Positions 23,481 through 34,859 of a DNA stretch of 64,000 nucleotides are shown in pieces. Location of the stretch: the NCBI GenBank assembly GCA_948474755.1, contig CAOLHI010001135.1, positions 310,001 through 374,000 on the forward strand. Reading direction: 5' to 3'. The translations under genes and the position numbers were made by a program. The notes under the pieces are model-generated. The model made no database searches and was not told the DNA's origin. It saw only the letters and a program-made list of their open reading frames with translations. The first letter of the stretch is position 1. Every line of letters starts with the position of its first letter. The stretch comes from Ctenosaura bakeri. Its lineage: Eukaryota > Chordata > Lepidosauria > Squamata > Iguanidae.

Positions 23481-24316
23481 TGGGCTTTATCACATGCTGG
23501 TTTGTTGCACAAGTGTGCTGGCTTAGTTCCATTTTTTTTAAAAAAATCTATTTAGCACATGATATCATTCTCTCATTGTTGAATTGTATTCCCATTATTA
23601 TTGGGTTATCTCTTTTAATTCACAGGAAAGACCTATGAATGGTTGCAATAGCGCTGCATTTCTACTATTGTATATTGGTATGATGATGTCACTCTGCCAC
23701 AATTTGGATATTGCAACAGTCATGTGGTGTCAGTGAGTGTTGTTCTCCCCTTTGCCCTCCCTATCCCCAGTCAAGGTAAGCTCCCTTCACTTCCACTGTC
23801 TGGACAGACAGGACATAATCGTGCAAGTGAACAAGGTTGCTTTCACTCCTCCCTCCCTCCTTTCTTTCTTTCTTTCTTTCTTTCTTTTTTTGAATTTTGG
23901 TGTAATTGTGCACTTACCCACCAGCATTCCACAATTACACCATCACAGCAAAACAGACAAATGTGACTCTGGAAGAGCAAAATGCCTGAATGGCAGCACA
24001 ACAGGAAAAACAATGCTGAAATGAGAAGGCTGTCAGGAAGTCGGGGAAGAAGTCTCCCAATATGCTGAAAAAAGAGAAGAAAAGAAACAAAAGAAAAGAA
24101 AATATAGCACAAGCACTAGCTAGCCAGCCCAGTAGAAGGGAGGGACTGTCAATGGGGTGGTGCAGAAGACCAATTGTGGGAATGTGCATCACTAAACTGG
24201 TAGCATAGCATTATTGCAGAGATGGTGTGATAGTGTTTGATTCTATACCAGTATATTTTCATTTTCTTAAATAATGCAATTGCTGTGAGACAATAGGCAT
24301 GTGTAATAAAGCCCCA
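23481..24316. mobile_element. Non-autonomous DNA transposon with GGGCTTTAT ends
   Basis: Left end 'tgggctttatcacatgctgg' and right end 'ggcatgtgtaataaagcccc' are inverted repeats of about 18 bp. The interior contains a second inverted pair (left 'tattggtatgatgatgtca', right 'gatggtgtgatagtg') and a (CCCT)n/(TTTC)n tract at 23846-23891. No clear target duplication is visible and no transposase is encoded. The superfamily is unassigned. The 89-codon minus-strand frame with a Lys/Arg-rich end is the microsatellite in translation. Confidence 0.6.
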
Positions 24317-24866
24317 TGTGTATTCAGGTATCTTAGTGCTGAATTAGAATGATCACCTCTATTTTTTTTCATTATTATTTTCATTTGACATTTCTCATCT
24401 TTAACACTGCTACAGTACACAACTGTTCATATTGGGAATATTTGTGCTAGCTGAATTTGGCCAGTACAAATGGAGGAGAATTTCATTTCATTTCATTTTT
24501 AAAAAAGAATTTATCAATATTCTCAGATTTCTTCTGCCAAAAAGAACTGGAACAGTTTTTTGTTTTGTTTTAAACAAATGCAAGACATCCTTGCCATGAG
24601 CCAATCACTTTCTCTCAGTCTTGATTAACTCATGGGAGTAAGAGCATTACCCTGACCCTGGGGTAAAAATGTAATTATAAATAAAAGAAGTAATCAACTA
24701 ATTATAAGTTCAACCATTACAGAATGAAAATCCCCCAGTGAAATTTTGGGCAAGAGCTAAAGCCCTTTATGTCTCAGATCTTTTTTTCCCTATGAAATAA
24801 AGTGGCCTAAATGTCTGTCCTCACTGTGGGCCACTCTCCGGCTCATATCAGAATCATGGTGACATC
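24317..24866. other. AT-rich noncoding DNA
   Basis: Short poly-T and 'ttcatttcatttcatt' runs. No element was recognised. Confidence 0.35.
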
Positions 24867-25106
24867 AAAGAAACATAAGAAACTGATTTCTACTGGCTGG
24901 ACTAGATCATTGATATATCTAATCTAGTATTGTCAGTTGTTACTAGCAGCACTGGCTCTCAAGAGTTTAAGCCAAGATTATTCCTTAGACCTATCTAGAG
25001 ATTCCCAATATTGCTGGCGGTCTCCCACCTAGGAACTAACCAGGCCTGATGTGTTTAGCTTCCAAAATCTGATGACTTCAGTTGTTCAGGGTGATATTGT
25101 GCTATC
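24867..25106 (-). repeat. SINE with a 5S-rRNA-derived head
   Basis: On the plus strand, 25010-25106 is the reverse complement of a 5S rRNA: 'tggcggtctcccacctagga', 'actaaccaggcctgatg', 'tttagcttccaaaatctgat', 'gttcagggtgatat'. The part at 24867-25009 reads 'aaacataagaaactgatttc', 'gtattgtcagttgttacta' and 'cactggctctcaagagttt'. It matches the body I associate with abundant tRNA-headed squamate SINEs, ending at its 3' side near 24867. This is therefore a chimeric SINE rather than a free 5S gene, and the 5S part is too diverged to be functional. The 5S match is seen directly; the body identification is from memory of the family. Confidence 0.75.
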
Positions 25107-26273
25107 ACGATTTCTGGCTATAAATAGGATTAATATGTATAGGTGAAATTATTATTACCTTCATCCTGCAGACAAAACTTGGTGATCTACAGAACATAGC
25201 ATGTCTACTTACAATTTTTAAAAAAACAAAACAAAGTAAGGTGAAAAATAGAGTTTTCTCCATTGTTTTTAGTTATTTCAGACTTAATTATTGTAAAATA
25301 TAACAGTATAACGTTAATATCTGCTGTCAATTATTGAGAGGAATAAAAGCATAACGGCACACTACTTTTCTAGATAAAAAAGGTACAATAATTGAAAAGC
25401 TTGATCTCAAGAGAAAAACAGAACTCTTTAAATCTCTGGAGGGAGACACTTGCTTTGATCTGTAGGTGACAATATCAGGAATTACATGGCTGATTATTTG
25501 CTATTATCGGATATGTGCACTCATAAAAATGAACTGACACAAAGAGAAGTAAATATTTACAGCATTAGACAGAGTATGCTGATTTGAATGAAGAGTTGTA
25601 GAGCTACACAATCACATACACACACACGTATCAGTTTACAAACTGTTCAGAAAATTCAAAGTGAATTTACAGATATTTTATTTTATGCAGCCCCTATATA
25701 AGGGTTTACATAGCCTCCTACTTGGAAGTGGTTACATGATTAATTTTATTACTTACATGATTAATACAGTAAGTTGATATAGCCATGACTCCACATGTGT
25801 TCTAGCAGTGGGTAGAACCTCCAGTCTGTTTCCAGGTATTATTTAATTTTTTTTTAATTTCATTTTATTTCCGGGCAACTAGATGGTTTTGAAGCTTGAA
25901 TCAGAACTACTTTTTTCCACACAGTGTTATCAATAAACCAAAAAAGATCAAACTTTATTATGCAGCCTTAGGAAATGGAGCAATGCTAGAGTGCACCTGA
26001 GATGGATTTTTACAGCCTACTCCCTGATACACCTATTTGCTCACACTTGCTGGATAATCTTGATGAAGTGATTAAAGCATTGTGAAGGGGACTTTCTTCT
26101 TTTTTGGAACAGGTAGCAATTTGAAAACTTAGCAACATATATAACCTAAATTGTCACCAGAAGCATAGGATTTGGTCTATTTCCCCCCCCATTTTTTACA
26201 TCATGAAAATGAGCCCAGAAGTGGTGGGTGATGGGATATGGGGGTTTTATTTATATTTATAGTATTGTATTAA
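25107..26273. other. AT-rich noncoding DNA
   Basis: Contains a short (CA)n at about 25616-25627 and poly-T/poly-C runs near 25850 and 26184-26191. A stretch at 25150-25190 faintly resembles a CORE-SINE core but is too short to call. Confidence 0.35.
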
Positions 26274-26625
26274 GTTCCTTTTGTCTTTGATGGTAGCATG
26301 ACAGGAATGCTTCCCCCTGCACCTGGCCGGCCCCCTGTGGACAGGAGCACAAGTGAAATGCCCCTGCCTTTCACACTGCAGCCAGGCTCTTTTCCATGCT
26401 GCCCTGGGGAAGGAAGCAGTTCCATCATGCTTCCTGCCCTTCTATATGACAAGTAAGGATGGAGCATTGCAAAATCATGGGCTCTTAACAGATTTAATCT
26501 TAATCTTATTGTGCAATCATGATTGGTGAGGGTGGGACGGCAGTGGGACTGTGACGATGTCATGGCCTGCAGCCTGCTGCTATCCCATCCCTACAGCGGG
26601 ACTGCAGTGCCATGCAGAAATGGCC
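26274..26625 (+). mobile_element. Diverged Harbinger-like transposon, family B relative
   Basis: Right end 'catgcagaaatggcc' followed by TAA; left end 'gttccttttgtct' preceded by TAA, so both sides carry a 3-bp TAA duplication (26271-26273 and 26626-26628). The interior matches 31705-32105 in the same orientation: the 'gctgccctggggaaggaagc' block parallels 'gctgcactggggcaggaagc', and the 'ggatggagcattgcaaaatc' block parallels its 'gggagcaatgcacaatcacg' region. It is older than the other copies. Confidence 0.6.
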
Positions 26626-26628
26626 TAA

Positions 26629-27535
26629 ATATGTTACTCATGTTCCATGACCTTGGCAAAACAAACTGGGATCAATAAATCTAGAAAAGGAGAAATTTTG
26701 AGAAGAGAAATTTGTGGGACACTCCTACCTACTCTTATTTGAAAATAAAATTGCTCTGGCATTGATGTTTTTTTTATTATTGCTTGACAATATAACATGA
26801 TTCACAGTTAGGAGAAAAAAAATTTGCTTAAAATTGACCTGCCCTAAATTGTAAATGATTGCTTGAACAGTCTAACAATTCTTCTTGGCACAGACAAGAA
26901 TAGACAGTGACTAGAAATATCTCCCTTAAAGTTTCAGACTGCATAATAACTCTTCTATCTTGCAAGACTCACACCTGTCACATTAGTAATATATCAACAT
27001 CCTCTACTACAAAGGACTGTTAAACATGCACATTGCTTAACTTTAGTTTTTAGAGGCTGCAGCACTGATTCTAACCATCCCAGACAGTTTGCTTCAATAA
27101 AAGTTTTGTACATGATTCTTTTGTTAATTCATTTTAACACAAAACCTCCAGTGCTAAGCCTGTGAGAAATGTGAATTTTGAATGAATACTCATAGGAATT
27201 GGGAGGACTGGGGGAAAAAATCTCTTACCTACAGCTACTTACACGGAGAGCAAATATTATCATGACAAGCCCCAGGACACTATCTGGATCTTATCTGATA
27301 GATCAATCACAGGGCCTTTCAGAACTTAAATGAGATAGGACATGCTCCTTTATTTTGTCATTTTGGGGTATTTCTGCTGCTCTCCTTCAAGACAGCTCCA
27401 TGCTGTTTGCATATCAGACTTTGTGTGTAAGTTACTGAATCTACCACAGTGATACTATGTAGTTATGTGTCAATACTTAGAGAATAAATCTTCTCGCAGG
27501 GTTTGTTACTTATATATGCTAACAGGCTGTTAACA
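26629..27535. other. AT-rich noncoding DNA
   Basis: No repeat family, RNA or exon was recognised. Confidence 0.35.
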
Positions 27536-27612
27536 GCAGGGCATCTTGGAAGTTTCTCATTCATTGGGTTAGCATAAGTTGACATCAAGATGATAACAAT
27601 TAACAACAACAA
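27536..27612 (+). repeat. Bov-B/RTE-type 3' tail fragment
   Basis: 'gcatcttggaagtttctc', 'attcattgggttagcataag' and 'ttgacatcaagatgataac' end in 'aattaacaacaacaa'. This resembles the 3' end shared by squamate Bov-B LINEs and their SINEs ('...attcatagggtc.ccataagt...acttga...aacaacaac'). No coding part precedes it. A SINE tail is an equally good reading. Confidence 0.4.
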
Positions 27613-28793
27613 ATTTCATTCATCCGTGACCTCTGATTTCTTTTGAGTGTCTGGTAGTCATTTTTACATATACCTTTTTGATCTGAATCCTTTCCTTGAC
27701 TGAATACTTGACTAGTTCCACAGATTGGTCTCACCTGACATGTAACTACCACAGGGTACTTGGCTGAACATGTCTGGCTACCCAAATGAGCATTAAAGGA
27801 AGTCTGCTCCAAGATCTGTCCTTTATTCATACGTAAATATGACAGATCTGATTGTCCAGGTGTTCAGAGTCCAGGGACCGACATGGATTATGACAGATCT
27901 ACTTTTAATAATTAACATACAAGGCATCATCTGCCAGCATGTCCTGCTTGGTGAGGAAGGTAGCAGCATGCATCCCTTTGTCACAGATGGCCACTCTAAT
28001 GGGTGGAAAAGAGAGGCCAGAAGCAGAAGGCCCTCAGTCATTTCTAAATGGTTCGTGCAAGTTTTGCATGAAAGCAGACTTCACTGAGCTGCCTTTAGTC
28101 TAGGCATTAAGGATGGAAACATCTTAAAGAAATTAAGGAATATGAAAGAAAGAACAAATGCACTCTCCCTCACTATTCTTCTGACATAAAAATACTATGT
28201 TAGTAAGAATGTTTTTATTTTTCTCACAGAATCAACAAAATATTCATTAAAGGCCTGGGATTTAGAGGTAAGCATATATTCTGTTTAGAAAGCAGGCCTG
28301 TTTTGATGTTTAATTCTTGAACTCAATCCCTACTATCAGCAACAACAAGAAAATTCAGCCACAATGCCGCAAAAGATGTATGTGGTTGAGATGTGAATAG
28401 TACAAAGCATCTAAGAGGTAATATAATTCAAGATTTCAATTAGAGGTAGGTGAACTTGCTTAGCTAAAATAAAAAGCAGCATGAACATCTGGCCAGTCTC
28501 TCAAAATGAAGTTAAATATGCCTTTATTTGACAGGAGAGGAGAGGGTCAGATCGATATCAGGTTTCAGCCTATATTTTTGTTTCATGGGCAAATCATATT
28601 TTGGTTCCTAGTTCAGATTGTTAAAGTGAAATTTCAAAAGCACTAGAGCAAACTTGCAAGATGATTTTCTTATATCTACTTCTACCTGCAATTCCCTTTG
28701 CCTAATGCTGATGCTAGGAAACTGGAAAAAAATTATTTCCATTTTAAATCACTGACAGAAAGAAAATATGTTTAGATTTGAAAGCAATTACTC
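27613..28793. other. Noncoding DNA, nothing recognised
   Basis: Overlapping open frames of 72-82 codons occur on both strands at 27600-28087. None shows a recognisable domain or splice context. Confidence 0.35.
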
Positions 28794-28795
28794 TA

Positions 28796-28952
28796 TTTGC
28801 TGGTGTATAAGACGCACCAGCATATAAGATACACCCCATTTGCATGCTGGCAAATAATATTTGTAGGCATATAAGATGCACTGGCATATAAGATGCACCC
28901 CATTTTCAAACAGTATTTTTCAGGAAAAAAGTGAGTCTTATATACCAGCAAA
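28796..28952. mobile_element. Short MITE with TA flanks (Tc1/mariner-like candidate)
   Basis: Ends TTTGCTGGTGTATAAGAC and GTCTTATATACCAGCAAA form an 18-bp inverted repeat with one mismatch, flanked on both sides by TA. The interior holds a twofold 'gcatataagat(a/g)cacccca' repeat (28820 and 28886). At 157 bp it is non-coding. The TA flank fits Tc1/mariner, but another superfamily with a fixed TA end cannot be excluded. Confidence 0.7.
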
Positions 28953-29054
28953 TAGGGTATTCATATTCTACACGTACATGCAATATATCAATAGGTCCAA
29001 TCAATAGCCCAGTAAAAGTGTGAGAAAATAGATAGTATTAGAATAGGAAGAAGC

Positions 29055-29891
29055 CAGTGATGTATTTAAGTCTTTTACTCCAAGTCTCAAGTCTGGTCTC
29101 AAGTCCTTGGAAGATACTTCCAAGTCAAGTCACAAGTGCAGGAGCCAACTTTAACAGAAAAAAAGAGCTGATGGTGGGGCGTATGAGGGGCTCAGTGAGC
29201 TTACAAGAGTTTGCAGCTTCAGAAGGGGGAACAGGATCCATCTACTTGCCATTCCTCAAGCTGGAGGCTTTTGTGTCAATGGGCATAAAAGAGTCTGCAG
29301 CTTCTGAAGTGGGAAATAGGATCCTTCTTATTCCCCATTTCTGAAGCTGGAGGCTTTTTCAGAAGTGAGGAATAGGATCCTTCTTACTCCCCATTAGTGC
29401 AGCTTCAAAAACTTTGGGAGGATCCTTATTCCTCAAGCCTGTTGCCTAACACATTTGCTATTCCCCTCTGAGAAATGGAGCCTGCACTCTGGAGGCAAGT
29501 CTTGCCTTCTGCTATTAAGAGGAGCTACAGAAGGCTCTTCCAATATGCAGCAGAGACAAGATGCTGAGCAGACCTCAACCCTGCCTCAAGCCTGTTGCCT
29601 AATACATTTGTTCTTCTCTCCAAGAAATTTCTCCACAGTTCAGGCTTGAGATAGCTTGTCACATGACCAGTAGTCAAAAAAAGATGGAAGGGTTGTTCAA
29701 TGTCATAAAGTTTCAGGATGACTGGGTTATCTTAATGAACCAAGGGCTGCAATCAGTCACTAAAAATACACTAGTCATGAGTCGACTCAAGTCAGTGTGT
29801 CATTTATTGTCGAGTTGAGTCCAAGTCAAGTCACTGAAGTGACTTGAGTCCAATCTGAGTCTGAATCAATTGACTTGAGTCTACATCACTG
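29055..29891. mobile_element. Non-autonomous hAT transposon with intact 8-bp target duplication
   Basis: The element starts CAGTGATGTA and ends TACATCACTG, flanked on both sides by GAAGAAGC (29047-29054 and 29892-29899). The CAG start and 8-bp duplication are hallmarks of the hAT superfamily. The subterminal parts are crowded with short 'aagtc/gactt' motifs in both directions, typical of transposase-binding repeats. The interior is built of imperfect repeats: 'gcttctgaag..ggaataggatcc' units at 29214-29400, and 'ctcaagcctgttgcctaa' at 29436 and 29584. Its 95-codon frame (29057-29344) is not a transposase. Confidence 0.9.
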
Positions 29892-29899
29892 GAAGAAGC

Positions 29900-31701
29900 T
29901 GTTAGTGAAAGAATCTATAATCTCTAGGTGACTTTCACAAGCATTTTCTGTTCAGGAATTAATATTTCTGCATTGCAATATTATTTTTCACCCAGAAAAG
30001 GCTGTTTCCTATCAAGAAAATGCTGGTTTCTGTCCAAAACAACTGCATGCAAATTTTGCACAGAATAAGTGCTGAACTGCAGAAATTCTTGTTGGTCCAC
30101 TGTTTTCTTACCACAGTTTCTCAACACTCCAAGAACATATTTTTGACCATTTCCTGAATATTTTTGAATATCCCTATCACTTTTAAATACCTGGGATTGT
30201 TGCATCTTTCCATGTGCAAAATTTGTGGGACATCAATTAATTACATTAATACACCCACACCTGTATTTTAGAACATCTGCAGCTGTCCTATGGAATCAGA
30301 ATGGAACTCTGCAGTGATAATTCAAGGATTCTGACCTGCATCTGCATTAGCACTATGGTGTGCTGTATCAGTGCTCTATACACAGGGACATTGCCATTTA
30401 TTTTGAAACATTTTGTCTATAAGCATCCAACTGATCCTTAGTGTGCCCTATATATGCAGTGGACCCTTTAGATCTCTGACCTCCAGATCTGCAATTTCCA
30501 GTGACCATGTAGCATTTTGTCCTATACATAAAAGGGTGGCAATGTAAATGCAGATGCACTGAAGCATCCATTTGCATGTTGCTGCCATTTAATAGTATGG
30601 TGCATGATCAATTGTGGATTTTTGTTATCTCTCTCTTTCTCTGTGTGTGTGCGTGTGTCCTGCAACCGAATCTCTGTAGATACAGAAAATCATTTCCTTC
30701 AGATAAAGTTGGCAAAAGCAAATAGGAAAATTGTATTGCTACAGTTTATATTATTTTTAATCTTTCATGCAGCCTTTAAAAGAATCTACTCTTAAAGCAT
30801 TATGCACATATTTTGAAAAGGAAAGCAGAGAGGGAAGGAATAAAGGAAAGAAGGAAGGACTATCTTTTTAAAATGAAGGAAATGGTTTGATGAAAGTATA
30901 GTCACAACAGAGAGAAGAAAATATGATAATATGATTTAAATGCAAAGATGGAGTAGCTAAGGTAGAATTCTGCCGTATGAGAACCCTGCCAACTGTAAGT
31001 GCAATTCCTAAACACCAGATGCTGTATCACTGCAAGGTGGGAGCAATCCTTTATTATTATATTGCAGATGGGTGGCATCTTAAGAACACCTAATGAGTTC
31101 ATGGCTGAATAGAAATCTGAACCAGGAATTTCATGGATCAGTCACAGCTCACAGTGCTAGCAGCTTCCCCTATGCTTGCTCTCTTAATAAAGAGAGGCCA
31201 AACTCAAGGAATAATATTTTCAGCAGATTTCTCAAGGTTAACTTTTTTCCAACCTAATTATCAAACAATAATGAAAAACTCAAGTAGCGTTCAGTGTGTA
31301 TATCCTCAGATCTTCTTTAAGATTGCAACAAAATCCAGTTTTAAAGTGGCTGTTGAAATGTTCTTTTCTGCAATTATAGTTTCACTACAGTGCTTAAATA
31401 ATAAAAGTGAATCTTCACTTTAGTCAAGGACATGGTTCTCTCTCTATAAAAAGGAGAAGAATTGGAAATCCTTTTGGTTTTCATAAGAAGGTCACCTGCA
31501 TGCTGATTGTGATACTCAATTGAAACCAAAAGTAAACAATGGCACATATAATTGAGATATCCATTGTGGGCTAACTTTCATCTCTACTTGGAGCACTTAT
31601 TCATAAGAACAACTCTACATGTCCTCATACATGTTAAATATCAATAAAAGTGGAAACAGCTTGGGAAAGTTATAGTTTTGGACTACATCTCCCAGAATCT
31701 T
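29900..31701. other. Noncoding DNA with short microsatellite
   Basis: Contains a (TC)/(TG) compound tract at 30627-30658 and a GAAGGAA-type purine tract at about 30828-30860. No element was recognised. The 'ggactacatctcccagaatc' phrase at 31680-31699 is a motif common in reptile repeats and may be a short relic. Confidence 0.35.
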
Positions 31702-31704
31702 TCA

Positions 31705-32105
31705 GGCCCTTTCCGCACCTTACCTTCTTCTGGTGCTGGAGTGCGCAGCCTCTGGCGAGAGGCTCTCGCATCTGGGGTCCTTCAGCTCGGCATAAGCTCC
31801 CTGTGAAATCTCCACCTCTTCCTTCCACAGCGCAGCCTGAGAGTTTCCCAGGCTGCACTGGGGCAGGAAGCGTGACCGGTGTGGCTCCAGAGGCTCCACA
31901 TACCAGGTAAGTATGTGTGAGGCCCGGGAGCAATGCACAATCACGCACATTTTCAGCTTCTAGCTGAAAATGAAAAGGTGCGTGATCGACCCCTGCCAGC
32001 CCCTGGAATGTCATGCGATGGTGAGTGCATCGTGCAGATCACTCCTCACAATCATGCGATGCTCCAGGCGCCCTATCGCATGGAAAATGCTGTGCAAAAA
32101 GGGCC
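31705..32105 (+). mobile_element. Non-autonomous Harbinger-like transposon, family B, copy 2
   Basis: 401 bp with ends GGCCCTTTCCGCAC and GTGCAAAAAGGGCC, flanked on both sides by TCA (31702-31704 and 32106-32108). Matches 7352-7758 in reverse orientation along its whole length, including the blocks 'cagcttctagctgaaaatga', 'caatgcacaatcacg' and 'gctgcactggggcaggaagc'. The overlapping frames at 31650-32283 are MITE sequence in translation. Confidence 0.85.
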
Positions 32106-32108
32106 TCA

Positions 32109-32726
32109 GACAACAATGTGCCTGTGGAATTCTGGGATTCTAGTGCAAAGAGGTTTTCATATCTTTGAAGGGCACAGATTAGAAAGTGTGATAAAGAAAA
32201 CTCATGAAAACTTAATGGAAGTGGGAAAAATAATAATACAAAAGAGGAATTACATATGCATTTTTAAAATAATGCTTACATAATACTAAAAGGGAAAAAA
32301 GCTGAAAGTGAGAATTAGAGACATATATCCACTCCTTCCACCATACATTTCACTAATCTTACTAAAATACTTGTAGCTGCACTCATAATGCTAGTGTTTC
32401 TTTTGTGCATAAACCTAAAATCTTGACTTATGTTTTTACTTCTGTGGAAAATCTAGTTTTGTCACACAGAGAGCTTCTTCCTCAGCCCACAGATCCTAAT
32501 AGGAATATGAAAGGCAGCCAAGAGATACAATATAGCTTGATTAAAAACTTTTATTTCTGCTTTCTGTATTTCCAAAAATTTATGCACTTTATTAGAGTTA
32601 CAGAAGTTCTTTTTTCCTTTCCCTCAAATTCCTTAATTTTTTTCCAAAAACATTCAAAATCATAAGTATCACCATGAATATGTAGGAATCATGAATATAA
32701 GCCAATCACAAATGTGTAACTCTAGG
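32109..32726. other. AT-rich noncoding DNA
   Basis: No element was recognised. Confidence 0.35.
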
Positions 32727-32928
32727 GGCATTTCCACACTACACTGTTATAGTGCTATTATTCCACTTTCAACATCCTGGGGAATTCTGGGATTTGTAGT
32801 TTACTGAGGCCCAAGAGCTCTCTGGCTGAGAATTCTAAATGCCCCTCCCTAAATTGCCCTAAACTCTAGGATTCAATAGGATATTGAAAGTGGAATAATA
32901 CCGCTATAACAGTGTAGTGCGGAAAGGC
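32727..32928. mobile_element. Foldback MITE, subfamily 1
   Basis: Left arm 'ggcatttccacactacactg', 'ttatagtgctattattcc' and 'actttcaacatcctggggaa' pair with right arm 'ttcaataggatattgaaagt', 'ggaataataccgctataaca' and 'gtgtagtgcggaaaggc'. The loop keeps 'aagagctctctggctgagaa'. Same family and layout as 13406-13605. Confidence 0.8.
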
Positions 32929-33730
32929 ACAGGGTTAAACATTTGTAACAGCCTCAGTGAATTCTGGCCACCAGCTCTTGCTCTGCAGAAATTACAAAAC
33001 TGTTGGGCCTATTTATATATATTCTTTGTTAATAATGCCTTGTTGATCTCAAGAGATAAATTAGGGAACAGAGGGGAAATGTGTGTGTTTTACTCAAGAG
33101 ACATGTATGTTGTCTAATTTTAAAACAGGAACACAGTTTAGTCCCAAAAGTCCCAAGGAAAAAATGATGGTGGTGTGTGCATGGGTACCAGTGTTCTACC
33201 TATGGGCATTTACTACGAGGTGGCACAGCAGTTCTATCTCAGAAAACCACTGTTATGGCTATTATACAATGCCTTGCTCTTATCCTGTTCTCAGTACTGA
33301 CTGTTTCAACACAACACAGCTCACACTTCATACATACAATTTCTGCTCATACAGAATGTGTGCACTTTCTGCTCACACTTTCTGCCTCTGCTTCTCCAGC
33401 TTTTCATACGGGAAAAGCTCTAGTCCAATTACATTACAAAAGGGAGTTATTTAACTCGCTGAATTTCCCAAATGACTCTTGGGAGCAATGATCATATGGC
33501 ACTTGAAAATACACCAAATACTCCTGGCAATTTCAGCTGCATTAATATTCTTCCTCACATGCTGTCCTGAACTCTTGTGTGGTCCTGCTGTGGGCAATTA
33601 AAAAGTTGTCATGTTCTACCCCTGAGATCCTGCTTTTTAAGAGTAATAATGAAATGTATTTATTTATCCAATAATCTTTGGAAAGCATTTTCAATTCTAA
33701 ATATAAAATACTTTCCAGACAGCACAGGTG
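32929..33730. other. Noncoding DNA, nothing recognised
   Basis: Two overlapping open frames (33083-33454 and 33177-33491) have no recognisable domain. Confidence 0.35.
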
Positions 33731-33830
33731 CCATTTTCCTCATTTTATAGAGAGGAATAAATGTTTTTGCAACATACAACAAATTACCCAATATGAAAAC
33801 ACATAACTAGTAATATTGAGACAAAAATCT
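33731..33830 (-). repeat. Possible MIR/CORE-SINE core fragment
   Basis: 'ttttcctcattttatagaga', then 'aaattacccaatatgaaaac', 'acataactagtaat' and a 'gagacaaaaatctg' end resemble the conserved core of MIR-type SINEs ('..cattttacagatgagg...cttgccca.ggtcac.cagctagtaa'). Matching is patchy, so confidence is limited. The orientation is uncertain. Confidence 0.35.
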
Positions 33831-34364
33831 GTATATTTAGTAGGCCAAAATCCCAAAGATCCCCCTGTGATTGCTAACTACTGCTCGCTCAAGAGCTGTT
33901 TTCCACATGTTAACAGCTTTTGGTACAAATTAGTACAAATGAAAATAAAGTCGTATCCAGATATGCTGTTTCGGCTACAAAGAATCTTCCATGAATTAAG
34001 TGGCAGCTCACATTATTGTGCTAGCAACTGTGTGTCCCACACAGAACTGCAAAATGTTATTATTTCTTCTCCACTGTTGCCTTCAGATCCCTAGTTTTTT
34101 TAAGATCAGTTGATCTAGAAATGACATTCTACATGTTATTCTGTAATCACAATCCACATTTAATGCCTCCATAGTCTCTGCCTCCTTCATTTTAGTGTTG
34201 GGTTATTTCTCTTTCTCATTTACATGTTTCCAATGCAGCATCTTCAAGTAACTGTGCAAAGCAGATGTACAGATAGAACATGCACCACCCTTGTTGAAAC
34301 AGCTATGCTAGATAATTTGTTTGTTTCTTGGCATAAAATGATTTTTTTTTTGTACAGCTCAGGT
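33831..34364. other. AT-rich noncoding DNA
   Basis: No element was recognised. Confidence 0.35.
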
Positions 34365-34859
34365 CTGGACTATCTGAAAGATCTTATATCTCCATTTGAA
34401 CCTTCCAGAGTCTCAAGATCCTTGGAGGAGGGATTTCCTTTGGTTGTACCACCACTGCAAGCATCATCAAGTCAGAACTTGGGAAAGAGCCTTTTTTGGT
34501 GGCTGCTCTCGGTCTGTGGAATTCTTTTACATAGGAGGCTTGACTGGCCCCCTCTTTGGCCTTCTTTCTCCAGCAGGCAAAAGAACTTTTATTCAAACTG
34601 GCATGTAATGATTAATTGGTTGAAGAAAGTCTTTCCATGAGATATGTGTTCTGTATTCTTAATCTTAACATTATGTTTTAAAATGATTTTACACTTTTTA
34701 AAATTGAACACTGTTTTAATATGATAACTTGTTTAATTATGTTTTGACATTTTTTTTTTATTATCAGGCTTTCAGCTTATCTTGTTTTATCCCTTTGTAA
34801 GCCACCTTCAGTCCCTAACCAGAAGAAAGGCAGCTAAATAAATAAATATATAAATAAAT
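34365..34859 (+). mobile_element. L2-type LINE, 3' end of the reverse transcriptase gene plus tail
   Basis: The frame near 34370 reads LDYLKDLISPFEPSR..R, the L2 pattern 'YL.dl..py.psr.lRS'. After a frameshift, 'ttggtggctgctctcggtct' and 'gtggaattc' encode VAALGLWNSF, matching the L2 'VAAPRLWNSLP' motif, and an in-frame stop follows. An AT-rich 3' untranslated region leads to 'tttgtaagccaccttcagtc', then 'aaataaataaatatataaa', the typical L2 tail. It is inactivated by frameshifts and stops. Confidence 0.8.

Noticed and set aside
24867..25106. A functional 5S rRNA gene
   Set aside because: The 5S part is substituted throughout, has an insertion near its 3' end and is fused to a SINE body.
29057..29344. 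hAT transposase remnant inside the hAT element
   Set aside because: The frame begins at the terminal repeat and is made of the element's tandem units. It has no transposase motif.
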